A DNA stretch of 13,695 bases from Larix sibirica (Eukaryota; Streptophyta; Pinopsida; Pinales; Pinaceae). Position 1 is the stretch's first letter. Each line of letters starts with the position of its first letter. A program made the translations under genes and the position numbers. The notes beneath the pieces were generated by a model, which was not told where the DNA came from, ran no database searches, and saw only the letters and a program-made list of their open reading frames with translations. Below, piece by piece: positions 1-8,772 of the stretch. Location: NCBI GenBank assembly GCA_004151065.3, contig NWUY0300022155.1, positions 1 through 13,695 of the forward strand, read 5' to 3'.

Positions 1-1275
1 TATTTTTCAAATTCACAAATTAATTTAATCAAAAGCAAAGCATGATCATAAATATTAACAATGGATTTTACTAATCTTAAATTAAACATTCAAAATATTA
101 AACTAACTTAAGGAAACAAACTTAAAAATAATAAGATTATTTACAAAGTATCATGATTCTAGATATGCAAAAATAGGACTCAATCACACTCGAATATCAA
201 ATGAATGCAATATCTAGAGTCCTGATAGATGAAGTCAAATGATCAATCAAAATCCTGAAATGAAGATAATAGCCAACCATCATTTCGAATAATCAATTTA
301 TGCAACTAAGACCAAATATAGGTAGGGAAATGTGAAGCATAACATGGTAATATATGAACAACATCCAAAGCCAAATCAACCAAATCAAAAAAGAAAATAC
401 ATGCTAGAGATGAGAAAAAATGGGAATAATCGAAATGATGCCAAAGATGCAGAAGAAGGATCAGCTAAATGATGCAACTAATCGTTTATCGAAACATCAT
501 GTATAGGAGTGAAATTTCTATAATAATCATGTCTCAAGATAACATAACAGAGAATCAAACAATACTCAACTAGATCATGCAAAGTTGGGATCGGGGAGGA
601 AATTAATATAACGATTAGTAACACCCCAACTTTCGACTTCCGCAATGAATAGGAAAATTCAGGAGTCAGGATTGAAGGTTGAGAGTGACAAATAGATCCC
701 CCGACTACCAACTGTCGAAATGGAAAAATTAGAATAGGGAAGTCGAAAATCTTAAAGAAACTTTTTCATGCCGACTTCCGGCTTCTGCTAACATCGAAGT
801 TGCAAAATCGAGATTTAAAATTTTACTATAAAATAAACTCCCAACTTCCGACTATTGAAATTTAGAAATGGAGATATCGGAGAGGTTGTTACAAGCATAT
901 GATCATCCTGAAGTGGTGACTTGGAGACAAGATCAAATGAAGCAAAATGCATATATGGTATGATCTGGATCATAAGGCATGAGTAAAAGAAATCTTCAAC
1001 CCAATATAATTTTTGAAGAACAATCAAGATAAAACCATGATCCCAACACAATGGATTCAAAATAATGGATTAAAGAATGAATTGATTAGATGAATATCAA
1101 TTGTCAAGCAAATCAACCCAAAGATGAGGTGAAGTTCATATGTCATATGATAAAATAAAAAGTCATTGAAGCAATATCTATTAAACTAAATAAGGGTGAT
1201 TATTAATTTTGAAAATTTAAGTGGGGACCCTTCATTTTTGGTAAAAAATGTAGGGGAGTTGTTTTAGCCCCAACA
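1..1275 (+). mobile_element. 5' LTR of a long-LTR retrotransposon, right-hand part only
   Basis: This segment is repeated in the same orientation at 5769-7162, with position 1 matching 5769. Identity is about 90% by eye over the first 250 bases. The match continues to the window edge, so the left end of the LTR lies outside. Both copies share the stretch around GTAGGGGAGTTGTT (1250-1263 and 7137-7150), then match weakly (8 of 12 bases) to a terminal CA at 1274-1275. A primer-site-like sequence starts three bases later, which supports 1275 as the LTR end and a plus-strand orientation. Compared with the right copy it lacks about 119 bp near 575-590. Short minus-strand frames here (478-711, 815-1060) are not preserved in the other copy and are not genes. 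The repeat itself is certain; calling it an LTR is a strong inference. Confidence 0.8.
620..890. repeat. Cluster of GACTTCCG-type short motifs in the LTR, left copy
   Basis: Variants of GACTTCCG occur several times within about 270 bases: CGACTTCCGC near 635, GGAAGTCG on the opposite strand near 740, CCGACTTCCGGCTTC near 773, and AACTTCCGACT near 844. CATCGAAGTTG and TATCGGAGAGG are looser relatives. The right LTR copy repeats the arrangement with substitutions at about 6505-6775. Motifs on both strands allow imperfect stem pairing. They could be protein-binding sites of the LTR enhancer or simply old amplified short repeats. Confidence 0.45.
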
Positions 1276-1277
1276 AA

Positions 1278-1295
1278 TGGCGGCTCACTGGCAAT
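1278..1295 (+). other. Candidate primer binding site, tRNA-Arg type
   Basis: TGGCGGCTCACTGGCAA begins two bases after the terminal CA of the left LTR copy, which is where a retrotransposon primer binding site belongs. It starts with TGG, the complement of the CCA tail of a tRNA. It resembles the tRNA-Arg-type site I recall from Tat/Ogre Ty3-gypsy elements (TGGCGACTCC-ACTGGGGA), with a few substitutions and a gap. It does not resemble the initiator-Met site TGGTATCAGAGC. Position and the first five bases are good evidence; the exact tRNA is tentative because the site is diverged. Confidence 0.5.
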
Positions 1296-2057
1296 AACTA
1301 GTTATCTCTTCTATGTAAAGATATAATTTCTACATGTACAGGAAGATTACAAATAAGCATTCAACAAAAATAAAACTTACCGTGCACCATGGGTACCACA
1401 CTCTAAAAAAATGCCTCTAGAAATTGTACTAGCTAAAGTTTTAATGATAACCATTCTAACCATCAATTGAAGTGAAAAGATCAAGTGTGTATTCATATTC
1501 CCAACAACAAAATATATTCATCAGAAGACAACCTAAAAAGACAACTCATAATGGATAGAAAATGTTACAATTTGATTTACCTCCGATGCCATGGGCATGG
1601 CCACTACTACTAGTGGGCATCCATAGCCCCGACAAGGTTTCCCTTTAACCCAATCCATCCTCTTTGATCCCATCTATGGATGCACATTTTTTAACCCTTT
1701 TAATCGTAAAAGAAACATTATGGAGATAAACTGAAGGTCACTGCCCTGGCTTGGTGACTAGCTATTGGCAATTTCATTCACAAAGAATTATGGAAGTGAA
1801 CAAGTCAACTCGTGATGAAACCTCTTGTCCCCCAACCTTACAGCTAAGAGACATTACCGTGGCTTGGTAACCAACTAATGGTACTGTCAGTCTGTAAGAA
1901 TTCATGATCATGATAGGCCGACTCATTAAGGAGATCTCCTACCCTTCAACTAACCTTCTTAGTTTTCATCTTATGAATATGAAAGGAAAACCCATGGTTA
2001 TTGTTAACCCTGAAACAGGTTATGCAGTGAGTGGGGAAGAGTAGCTAGAATCTCCTT

Positions 2058-2069
2058 AAGAGTGGGGGA
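2058..2069 (+). other. Candidate polypurine tract before the 3' LTR
   Basis: AAGAGTGGGGGA is directly followed by TGGCATTAAG. Plant Ty3-gypsy elements usually have such a G-rich purine run one base or less from the TG that opens the 3' LTR. I saw no equally good candidate between 2070 and 5768. It must lie upstream of 5769, because the repeated sequence already runs off the left window edge. The call predicts that sequence just left of this window matches 2070-5768. Confidence 0.5.
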
Positions 2070-3479
2070 TGGCATTAAGATATTTGTGTTGAAAATGCTA
2101 CTTTCCATACATTATTCCTCATAGAGGACGTAACTGACTAAATATATTTGTCATTATTTGAATGAGTAAAGGAATTTGCATCATGATATGCGATACTAGA
2201 ATGGAAACACAATCTATGCAGCTAGATTTAATATAAAGGCTCTTAGGGTTCTAAAGGTGTTCTACCACAAAAACATGTTAGGGTCTTCTTGAGTATAAAC
2301 TTAAAAAAAATTCAAGTACAATACTTCTGAGAATACAGAAGGTTCGATAACTGATTTAACCCAGGATCCCATCTGGTTTCAAATATTAACAACTCCCATA
2401 TTGATTGTGACCAAACAATGGATGGATAAAACTTGATTCAATGGATATAATCAAAATCAATCATCAAAATTAAATAATACATCCTCTTGGGTAAAAACTG
2501 ATCAAGATGTTGCAAGTCAAGAAAAATAAAATGAGCAAACAAATTGGAGGAAAAGGAATACTAAATCAATCAAACTAATTAAAAATAAAATAAAAGTAAC
2601 ATAATCTAATCTCAAACCAATGCAGGTCGAATCAAATTGGCTAATCATCTTATGCTAAAGAAAATGTATAATTTTGTGATATGAAAATATAAAAGACTGT
2701 AACATAAACGGGAATAGTTTTATTAGGTATCCATAAATAATTGAATAGATTGAATAATTGAATTTGTTGAAAGACCCTTAGAACCAATCCTTTTAAATTA
2801 GAATCACAATCAATATTTCTTTATTAAATTATTTATAAGAAGAAAAATAAAAATAAACACTAAAAAATTATCGTACAGTTATGACAGTGAAGCCCAAGAT
2901 ATACAAGGAACATTCATTGAATAACTCCACAAAATATAAAATAATAAATATCAAAACACATTGAATATCGCATTTATCATTTTGTTCCTTCACAATCATT
3001 CACAAACATTCATGACTCAAACTTTGTAAAATCATTGCATAATTAGATCTTAATAATAAATGATGAAAGATAAAAATTTGAAACACATTGTTTATAGAAC
3101 TAGAGCTAAAAATGAAAATATTTCACATTTTCTTATTTCAACTATTCTTACTTCCCTATTTTAATCAATCAATAGTATTGAAACGTTTTCTAATAAAGTT
3201 GAAATAATGGAAGAAAACGTTTTAATAAATATAATAATAGGAAAGAGAACCAATGGAAAATAACAAAGGTAAGAACACTTCCCTGATCAATGTCTTTCCT
3301 GGATTCCAAAGAATGACTTGATGCTCCATAATTGAATTATTAAATTCATGGAAGAAAACTAATCTATTAGAAATAAACCAAAGCTGATTAACCTATACCT
3401 ACTTTACAATCAAATCTCCACTGCAACCCGAATTTATTCGAAACCTGTAAAATAAAACAAACCATACATTAGAATTGAA

Positions 3480-3700
3480 AATTGTAACTTTTGCAATCCA
3501 AAGTTCAAAAACTAAACTAAATTTCTTATTCACAATAACACCAAAATAAGATAAAAATTTGCCCAAGAGTGACTGTTCCAACCATACATTAATTGTATAA
3601 TAAAATTAGGCTGGAAATTGTTTGATATCAACAATACTTCAATATGGAGGTTATAAGCCTTATCCAAATAAAAAATGAAAGGAAACTTACCCAAAATCAG
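3480..3700 (+). repeat. Diverged duplication inside the LTR, copy 1
   Basis: This matches 4925-5160 in the same direction. The clearest shared stretches are AATTTCTTATT (3517 and about 4979), TTCCAACCATA (3575 and about 5031) followed by ATAATAAAATT or ATCATAAAATA, and CAATATGGAGG versus CAATGGGAGG. Identity is clearly lower than between the two LTR copies, so the duplication is older than insertion of this element. Short minus-strand frames in both halves (3399-3581 and 4928-5161) reflect the shared sequence and are not treated as genes. Confidence 0.5.
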
Positions 3701-3839
3701 AATTTGAAATTTTAGAAGTGAAGAGTATTTCTTTTAGAGAGATATCATCGTTTTTAAATTGAAAGAAAATATCCAGATTATATTCTAGAAAATCATAAGT
3801 AAAATTTCATCCTCTTGATCATGATTCTCATCCTTCAAA

Positions 3840-3853
3840 CATGCACGTGCATG
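3840..3853. promoter_or_regulatory. Perfect 14-bp palindrome with a G-box core
   Basis: CATGCACGTGCATG reads the same on both strands. It contains the G-box CACGTG (bound by plant bZIP and bHLH factors) flanked by CATGCA elements of the RY type (bound by B3 factors). It lies in the proposed U3 part of the long LTR, where enhancer sites are expected. The palindrome is a direct observation; any regulatory role is inferred, and a chance match is possible. Confidence 0.3.
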
Positions 3854-4000
3854 AAGTTCATTCATTTTCATATTAAATAATTTTCTTTTAAAATATGATT
3901 TTCATAGAGCTTGTACTTAAAACAAGGATTCTGAAATTAAATTCCAATTTCATCCAACTCTGCCTCTAAGGATTGATCTTACTCAAATTATTTAAAACAA

Positions 4001-4405
4001 TCAAAATAAAATGTAATAATGCAAAGAATCCCTCAAATCAGATTTCTGAAAATAATTATGATCATCAACATATTCTTTGAAATCTGAAATATAATCATTT
4101 ACTTTAAGGATTCCTAGATCTTCACTTGAATTGTTTGATTGATAAAAGGAAAGAGAGTAATAATTTTCATATTTATAAATTACCGCAGAATGATTTTCCA
4201 AATGATATTTTGAATTCCATTCTCATTCCAAACTATATTGATTACTTAGAAAATGGCGAATGTTTAAATGAGATACTAGAGAATTTTCATTTCTCAAGGT
4301 AGGAGTACTAGGATTTTTCTCTAAAATTTCAAATTTGAATTTATGAACATGAGTAGAACTTTTAGATGGTTGAAAAATATGATTCCCAAAAATATTCACT
4401 TCCAT
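4001..4405 (-). pseudogene. Minus-strand reading-frame relic in the LTR, one in-frame stop
   Basis: Reading leftwards from an ATG at 4405, the frame is open for 60 codons and meets TGA at 4223-4225. It then continues open in the same frame for about 73 more codons to a stop at 4001-4003. The two halves would encode about 134 residues, hydrophilic and rich in N, S, H, Y and K, without membrane segments. I recognise no domain. In DNA this AT-rich, a run this long with one stop is uncommon but can occur by chance in a window of this size. Some Tat-lineage elements, such as maize Grande, are known to carry a reverse-oriented ORF, so a decayed antisense ORF is one explanation. The partner LTR region is outside the window, so conservation cannot be checked. 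Confidence 0.25.
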
Positions 4406-4924
4406 TCAAAATTGGATTGTCATGATCGAACTTGGAAAATAGTAGAGGATGAAAATCAGTTTATGTAGATTGTTCATTCAGAAACATTAGGATTGATATT
4501 TTCTTCTAGCTGAGCAATTTTTGAAATTATGGTTCATCATTAAAACCTTCAATTGTTTGTTTAAGTTGTTGTTAACTGCCAATTATACTAAATGTTTTGA
4601 AGTATAGTCAAAAATAATTTAAAACTTAAATATTTGACTAGAGAGAAACATGTAAATGACAAGCCAAAAAATAAATAACAAATAAGAAAAGCGAGGTTTA
4701 CATCCATGTTGAAGTAATGCTTCAATACTGAGCATGGTATGTTGCTTCATACATGTGTTATTGAAAACAAGAAAACAAACCTACATATAGAAAAAGTAAA
4801 TAGAAAACTAACTAATCTAAATCTACACATATTCTACTACTGAATATGCAAAAAGACTAAGTAAAATGAAATTTCCAATGGAACCAATCAAGTAACTTTA
4901 AAGCTGCAAGAAGAAATAAATCAA

Positions 4925-5160
4925 CCATCAATACTGAAATAAAGATACTTGAAATGCAAAGGGCTGAAAAATTAAGCCTAATTTCTTATTTATAAAAAAG
5001 TGATTGAGAAAATTTGTTTTGGAAGGATTCTTCCAACCATAAATAAATTGGATCATAAAATACATGTTGGAATTTATTTGAAATATGAGACAATTCAATG
5101 GGAGGATTTTGTACCTAATTGGAGTATGAATTAAGATGAAATCCATCAAAATCATAATCA
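4925..5160 (+). repeat. Diverged duplication inside the LTR, copy 2
   Basis: This is the partner of 3480-3700, about 1.46 kb downstream. The match runs through TTCTTCCAACCATAAATAA and the following GGATCATAAAAT, and fades at both ends. It indicates that the long LTR grew partly by internal duplication. Confidence 0.5.
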
Positions 5161-5363
5161 TAAATGGGGTGTGTTTCCTTTAAAAAAAACATCATCATTA
5201 TTAGTTTGAAATGAAACATAAGATTTCCGTATTACCTTAATGCATGAGAAAACAAAACCCTAAAATGAAAGATAAAAAAGTAATTTTAGAATGTACAATG
5301 AGGTGAAAAATAAAACAAAACCTTAAAATGATCATAAAATGAGAGAACAACTAATGTTAAAAT

Positions 5364-5373
5364 ATATATAAAC
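5364..5373 (+). promoter_or_regulatory. Candidate TATA box of the LTR promoter
   Basis: TATATATAAA followed by CCTAGG is the best plus-strand TATA-like site I noticed in the long LTR. Overlapping AATAAA signals follow about 190 bases downstream (5559-5568), the order expected for U3 then R. In DNA this AT-rich such matches are common, so the call is weak. Confidence 0.25.
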
Positions 5374-6339
5374 CTAGGATGAAAAATCACCTAAAAACTA
5401 AGCTAATTCTTACGAAAATAAATATTGGAAACAAGTTAAGTATATAGGAAAATAATCATTCATATATTCTAAGAGAGTTAATAAGTCCTACAAATAGATT
5501 TCCAACATAATCCTATTCTGAGAATGGAATAAAAAAATAAAATTTTCTTTCGCATAATAATAAATAAAATATTTTTAATTTGCAAGAGAAAGTGGATTTC
5601 GTGTTGCACATTCGTAAATATTAAATTTTAATTTCAATGATTCCAAAAATCATGAACATTCAAAATTATATTAAAATTAAATAAGGTAAAACATATGTGT
5701 TTTTTGTTAAAAATATTGGTTTCATTAAATTAAATTGTGTGAGTTTAAACTATATATTTAATAAAAGGTATTTTTCAAATTCACAAATTAATTTAATCAA
5801 AACCAAAGCACGATCATAAATATTAACAATGGATTTTACTAATCTTAATTTAAACATCCAAAATATTAAACTAGCCTAAGCAAACGAAATTAAAAAGAAT
5901 AAGATTATTTACAAAGTACCATGATTCTAGATATGCAAAAATAAGACTCAATAAGACTCGAATATCATATCAATTCAGTATCTAGACTCATGATAGATGA
6001 AGTCAAATGATTAATCAAAATCCCAAAACGAAGATAATACTCAGCCATCATTTCGAATAATCGGTTTATTCGAAGACCAAATCTAGGTGGGGAAATGTCA
6101 AGCATAACATGGTAATCTATGAACAACATAGAACCAACTCAACCAAATCCAAAAATAAAATGCATGCTAGAGATGAGAAAAAATGGGAATAATCGAAATG
6201 ATGCCAGAGATGTAGAAGAAGGATAACCTAAATGATGCAACTAATCGATCATCGAAATATCATGTATAGGAGTGAAATGTCTATAATAATCATGTCTCAA
6301 GATATCATACTAGAGACTCAAACAATACTCAGATAAACC

Positions 6340-6460
6340 ATGTCAATTAAATTTGGAAAAACATGGACCCGAAATACCAATTAGAAAAATTATAAAAAAA
6401 AAGTCTTCAAGTTCTCAATATCGACCATGCCAAAGTTAGGAAGAACAATTCGACACTGTC
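6340..6460. repeat. Segment of about 119 bp in the right LTR copy, missing from the left
   Basis: The copies align closely on both sides, but the right copy carries extra sequence between the ACAATACTC stretch near 6325 and GTTGGGATCGGG near 6463. The inserted side contains two near-repeats of the junction: CCATGCCAAAGTTAGGA at 6425 and CTGTCAAAGTTGGGA at 6456. The left copy has one, CATGCAAAGTTGGGA at 577. That pattern suits deletion between short direct repeats in the left copy, although tandem gain in the right copy cannot be excluded. Confidence 0.6.
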
Positions 6461-7162
6461 AAAGTTGGGATCGGGAAGGAAATTAATATAACAATTAGTA
6501 ACACCCCAACTTACGACTTCCACAATGAGCAGGAAAATTCGGGAGTGGGGAGTTAGTATTGAAGGTTGAGTGTGACAAATAGCTCCCCTAACTACTGACT
6601 GCCAAAATGGAAAAATCAAAATAAGGAAGTCATTAAGATTAAATAAAAAAATTCATGCCGACTTCTGACTTCTGCTAACATCGGAGTTGCGGAATCAAGA
6701 TTTAAAATTTAAGTATAAAATAAACTCCTGACTTCCGACTATTGACATTTAGAAAATGGAGATGTCGGAGAGGTTGTTACAAGCATATGATCATCCCGAA
6801 GGGGTGACTTGGAGACAAGATCAAATGAAGCAAAATTCATATCCGGTTTGATCTGGATCATAAGGCATAAGTAAAATAAATCTTCAACCTAATATAAGAA
6901 TCGAAGAACAATCAAGATAAAACCATGATCCCAACACGATGGATTCAAAATAATGGATTAAAAGAATGAACTGATTAGATGAATATCAGATGTCAAGCAA
7001 ATCAACCCAAAAATGAGGTGAAGAATATGTCGTATGATAAAATCAAAAGTCATTGAACCAATATATTTTAAACTGGACAAGGGTGATTATTAATTTTGAA
7101 AATTTAAGTGGGGACCCTTCATTTTCAATCAAAAATGTAGGGGAGTTGTTGTAGCTACATCA

Positions 7163-7581
7163 CAATCCTGCACAAGAAATCACGTAGCCTTGTTTTAAAA
7201 ATAACAAGGTGCATCACACAATATCAAGAAAATGGTATGACACACATACTCACAACTAGGATGAAATGAAAATGATGGATGCTTGAACCATTGTACAATA
7301 ATATATGTGAATCATCATTTATGACATGTGCTTTTAAACATTCTACCCCTTACCTTACAAAATAAGGTGATTTTTAAAAAGAAACATGCCTCAATGGTAT
7401 GCCCTCTTATTGGGAATCTTAGTTAATGTTGTTATGACACATAAGCACACATATAGGGAAACCCATTTTTTTTTATCAAGTACACAATGCAAGCATAGTA
7501 TATTTAACACAATGGCATATACATGATATTATATAAAAACCATGGTTGTTGCAATTAGTATCCACATTTAAGGGATGTTTA
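7163..7581. other. Gene-free gap between two retroelements
   Basis: AT-rich sequence between the end of the long-LTR element and the miniature element. It holds two short inverted repeats: CCTTGTT/AACAAGG with an 8-base loop (7188-7209) and ACCTTA/TAAGGT around 7352-7369. No coding signal is seen. The left target-site copy for the long element lies outside the window, so its 3' flank (starting CAATC at 7163) cannot be tested. Confidence 0.5.
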
Positions 7582-7886
7582 TATTGAAAATGAGTGAGAG
7601 AAGCAACAAATTTATACAAAAATAACAATACATGGACATGTGTTTTACATTGGAAACCATTTAATGGGAAAATCAACACCCAAATAGATAGCCATTCCAA
7701 TCCTTCCAAGCCATCCAAACATAGGTTATAAAATTTTACAATGAAGTGTGAAAGGGCATTAAATTTTATTCATCACACCAATACAATATGCTTAAACCAT
7801 GTGCCATTGTAGAAAACCTACAGTGGACACACCTTTAAATGAATCAAGTTTATTCTACTCTTAACCAAGTCAATCTTAACCCAACA
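7582..7886 (-). mobile_element. 3' LTR of the miniature element
   Basis: On the minus strand it runs from TGTTGGGTTAAG at 7886 to about TTTTCAATA at 7582. It matches the right-hand LTR in order and length. Minus-strand GTATAAAT near 7609-7617 could be its TATA box, but the other LTR does not keep it. The minus-strand frame at 7476-7718 lies across this LTR and its flank and is not considered a gene. Confidence 0.6.
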
Positions 7887-7899
7887 TTCCCCTAGGTTT
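7887..7899 (-). other. Polypurine tract of the miniature element
   Basis: The minus strand reads AAACCTAGGGGAA directly before the TGTTGGG that opens the left LTR. It is interrupted by CCT but has the usual GGGGAA end and correct placement. Confidence 0.5.
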
Positions 7900-8061
7900 A
7901 AAGTTGACTTGGGGAAAACACCTAACCCTCATTAAACATTCTGAAGTAGGTATCAAGGAATTATAGGTCTATTCCCCCCAATTCTATCACCTAGTCCTAC
8001 ATTTGGAATTTGTAGTAGTGATCCATGGAACTAGGGCTATGCATGCCTAAATTGGTTTATA

Positions 8062-8233
8062 TATTGAGAATACCTAGAAACAAGGTAGATAAACACAAAG
8101 CACAAATCCACACCAATTTTTTTATCTTGGAAAATATTTACTAGAAAACCAACACCAACGATAAATTTTCTATTACCTTGGCCAATGTAGCTAAGCCAAC
8201 CAAATCAAACCATTGTACACAATAGATTCAACA
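8062..8233 (-). mobile_element. Third, half-length LTR-like segment inside the miniature element
   Basis: On the minus strand this begins TGTTGAATC at 8233 and ends near TTCTCAATA at 8062, like the two outer LTRs. Its middle aligns with the 3' half of the right LTR: CCAAGGTAATA, GGTGTTGGTTTTC, AGTAAATATTTTCC. About 130 bases of the LTR's first half appear to be missing. TRIM families are known to form tandem forms with three LTRs sharing internal regions. This fits such a form after deletion, or a nested solo LTR fragment. Confidence 0.45.
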
Positions 8234-8449
8234 CATCAATGTATCTACCTACACCATAGATACATCTACGCTCCACCATGGAAATCCAATCATCTCAAAC
8301 AACAAATTTGCTCACATATCATTGTTCTTTTAGCAAGCTCTGGGTCATTTTTCTCTTCTTTAAAAACTTGCTTCTGACAAGTAATAGTAGCTAAGATTTA
8401 TACACCTCCATGCATATCATTATATCAATTCGAGTGTCTAGGTCTACCC

Positions 8450-8462
8450 ATCTTTGATACCA
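8450..8462 (-). other. Primer binding site, initiator-Met tRNA type
   Basis: The minus strand reads TGGTATCAAAGAT directly after the LTR, close to the plant initiator-Met site TGGTATCAGAGC. This is the common primer type of Copia and many TRIM elements. It fixes the orientation of the element. Confidence 0.65.
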
Positions 8463-8772
8463 TATTAAAGATGAGCATAGTGAGAGAAACACCACAATAC
8501 AATAAACACAAGACATGAAAACATGATCTTTTATGGAAACACTTTACCAGGAAAATCAGCAACCAAATAGATATCTATTATTACCTTAGCTGATCTACCT
8601 AAGTTGGCCAAACATAGGCTACTTGAGGTGTTTTAAAATGGAGTATGCCAAGCCTTTAAATATGCTTCCTCACACCAAAACCAAGGGATAAAACCATCTG
8701 CCAACATAAACCACCACACCTTTGACTGATTCAAGGTTAACCTACTCTCAACCAAGTCACATAAACCTAACA
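8463..8772 (-). mobile_element. 5' LTR of the miniature element
   Basis: On the minus strand it starts TGTTAGGTTTATGTGACTTGG at 8772 and ends at the primer site. It aligns with 7582-7886 along its length: ACTTGGTT.AGAGTAG, AAAGGTGTG, TGGTGTGA, CTATGTTTGG, ATCTATTTGG, GATTTTCC and TTTCTCTCACT all recur in order. The last bases before the primer site (TTTAATA) lack the usual CA end, so the terminus has mutated or sits a few bases away. Confidence 0.6.

Larger units (their letters stand above)
1276..2069 (+). mobile_element. Short internal region of the long-LTR element, no gag-pol
   Basis: This is the stretch between the left LTR end and the proposed polypurine tract, only about 0.8 kb. I find no aspartic protease, reverse transcriptase, RNase H or integrase motif in any frame. 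One plus-strand frame, from about 1577 to the tract, is fairly rich in hydrophilic residues but carries several stops, so at best it is a relic of coding sequence. A diverged direct repeat is visible: 1741-1800 resembles 1854-1915, sharing GGCTTGGT at offset 113. The region is far too small to hold a gag-pol polyprotein, so the element would depend on proteins supplied by another copy or a relative. An internal deletion after insertion would look the same. Confidence 0.55.
2070..7162 (+). mobile_element. 3' LTR, about 5.1 kb
   Basis: The proposed LTR opens with TG after the purine tract and closes with CA at 7161-7162, where homology to the left copy fades. Only 5769-7162 can be checked against the left LTR here; 2070-5768 is assigned by inference. 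A length near 5 kb is known for some Tat/Ogre-lineage elements, and the tRNA-Arg-like primer site agrees with that. The segment contains an internal diverged duplication (3480-3700 and 4925-5160), a TATA-like box at 5364, AATAAA signals near 5559-5568, and a minus-strand frame relic (4001-4405). No intact gene is seen. If the left boundary is wrong, the LTR would be shorter and 2070-5768 would be partly internal sequence. Confidence 0.55.
7582..8772 (-). mobile_element. Miniature LTR retrotransposon (TRIM-like), minus strand
   Basis: Two diverged direct repeats of about 305 and 310 bp flank an internal region of about 576 bp. Read on the minus strand, both LTRs open with TGTT (TGTTAGG at 8772, TGTTGGG at 7886). 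Directly after the right LTR comes TGGTATCAAAGAT, an initiator-Met primer site (8450-8462). Directly before the left LTR comes the purine-rich AAACCTAGGGGAA (7887-7899). GTTTA (7577-7581) and ATTTA (8773-8777) may be a 5-bp target duplication with one mismatch. There is no coding capacity, so mobilisation would need proteins from another element. Strong LTR divergence, roughly two thirds identity by eye, means it is old. A recombined fragment of a larger Copia-type element is the main alternative. Confidence 0.65.

Noticed and set aside
478-711. Minus-strand frame in the left LTR resembling one at 6407-6619 in the right LTR
   Set aside because: The shared peptide only reflects the LTR repeat. 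Beyond a short stretch the two frames diverge because of indels, so the frame is not preserved.
1577-2057. Plus-strand gag or pol coding region in the element core
   Set aside because: The best frame has several stops, and no conserved retroelement protein motif is visible.
7188-7369. Two short hairpins as possible RNA terminators or a MITE
   Set aside because: Arms of only 6-7 bp, no terminal inverted repeats and no target duplication; common by chance in AT-rich DNA.
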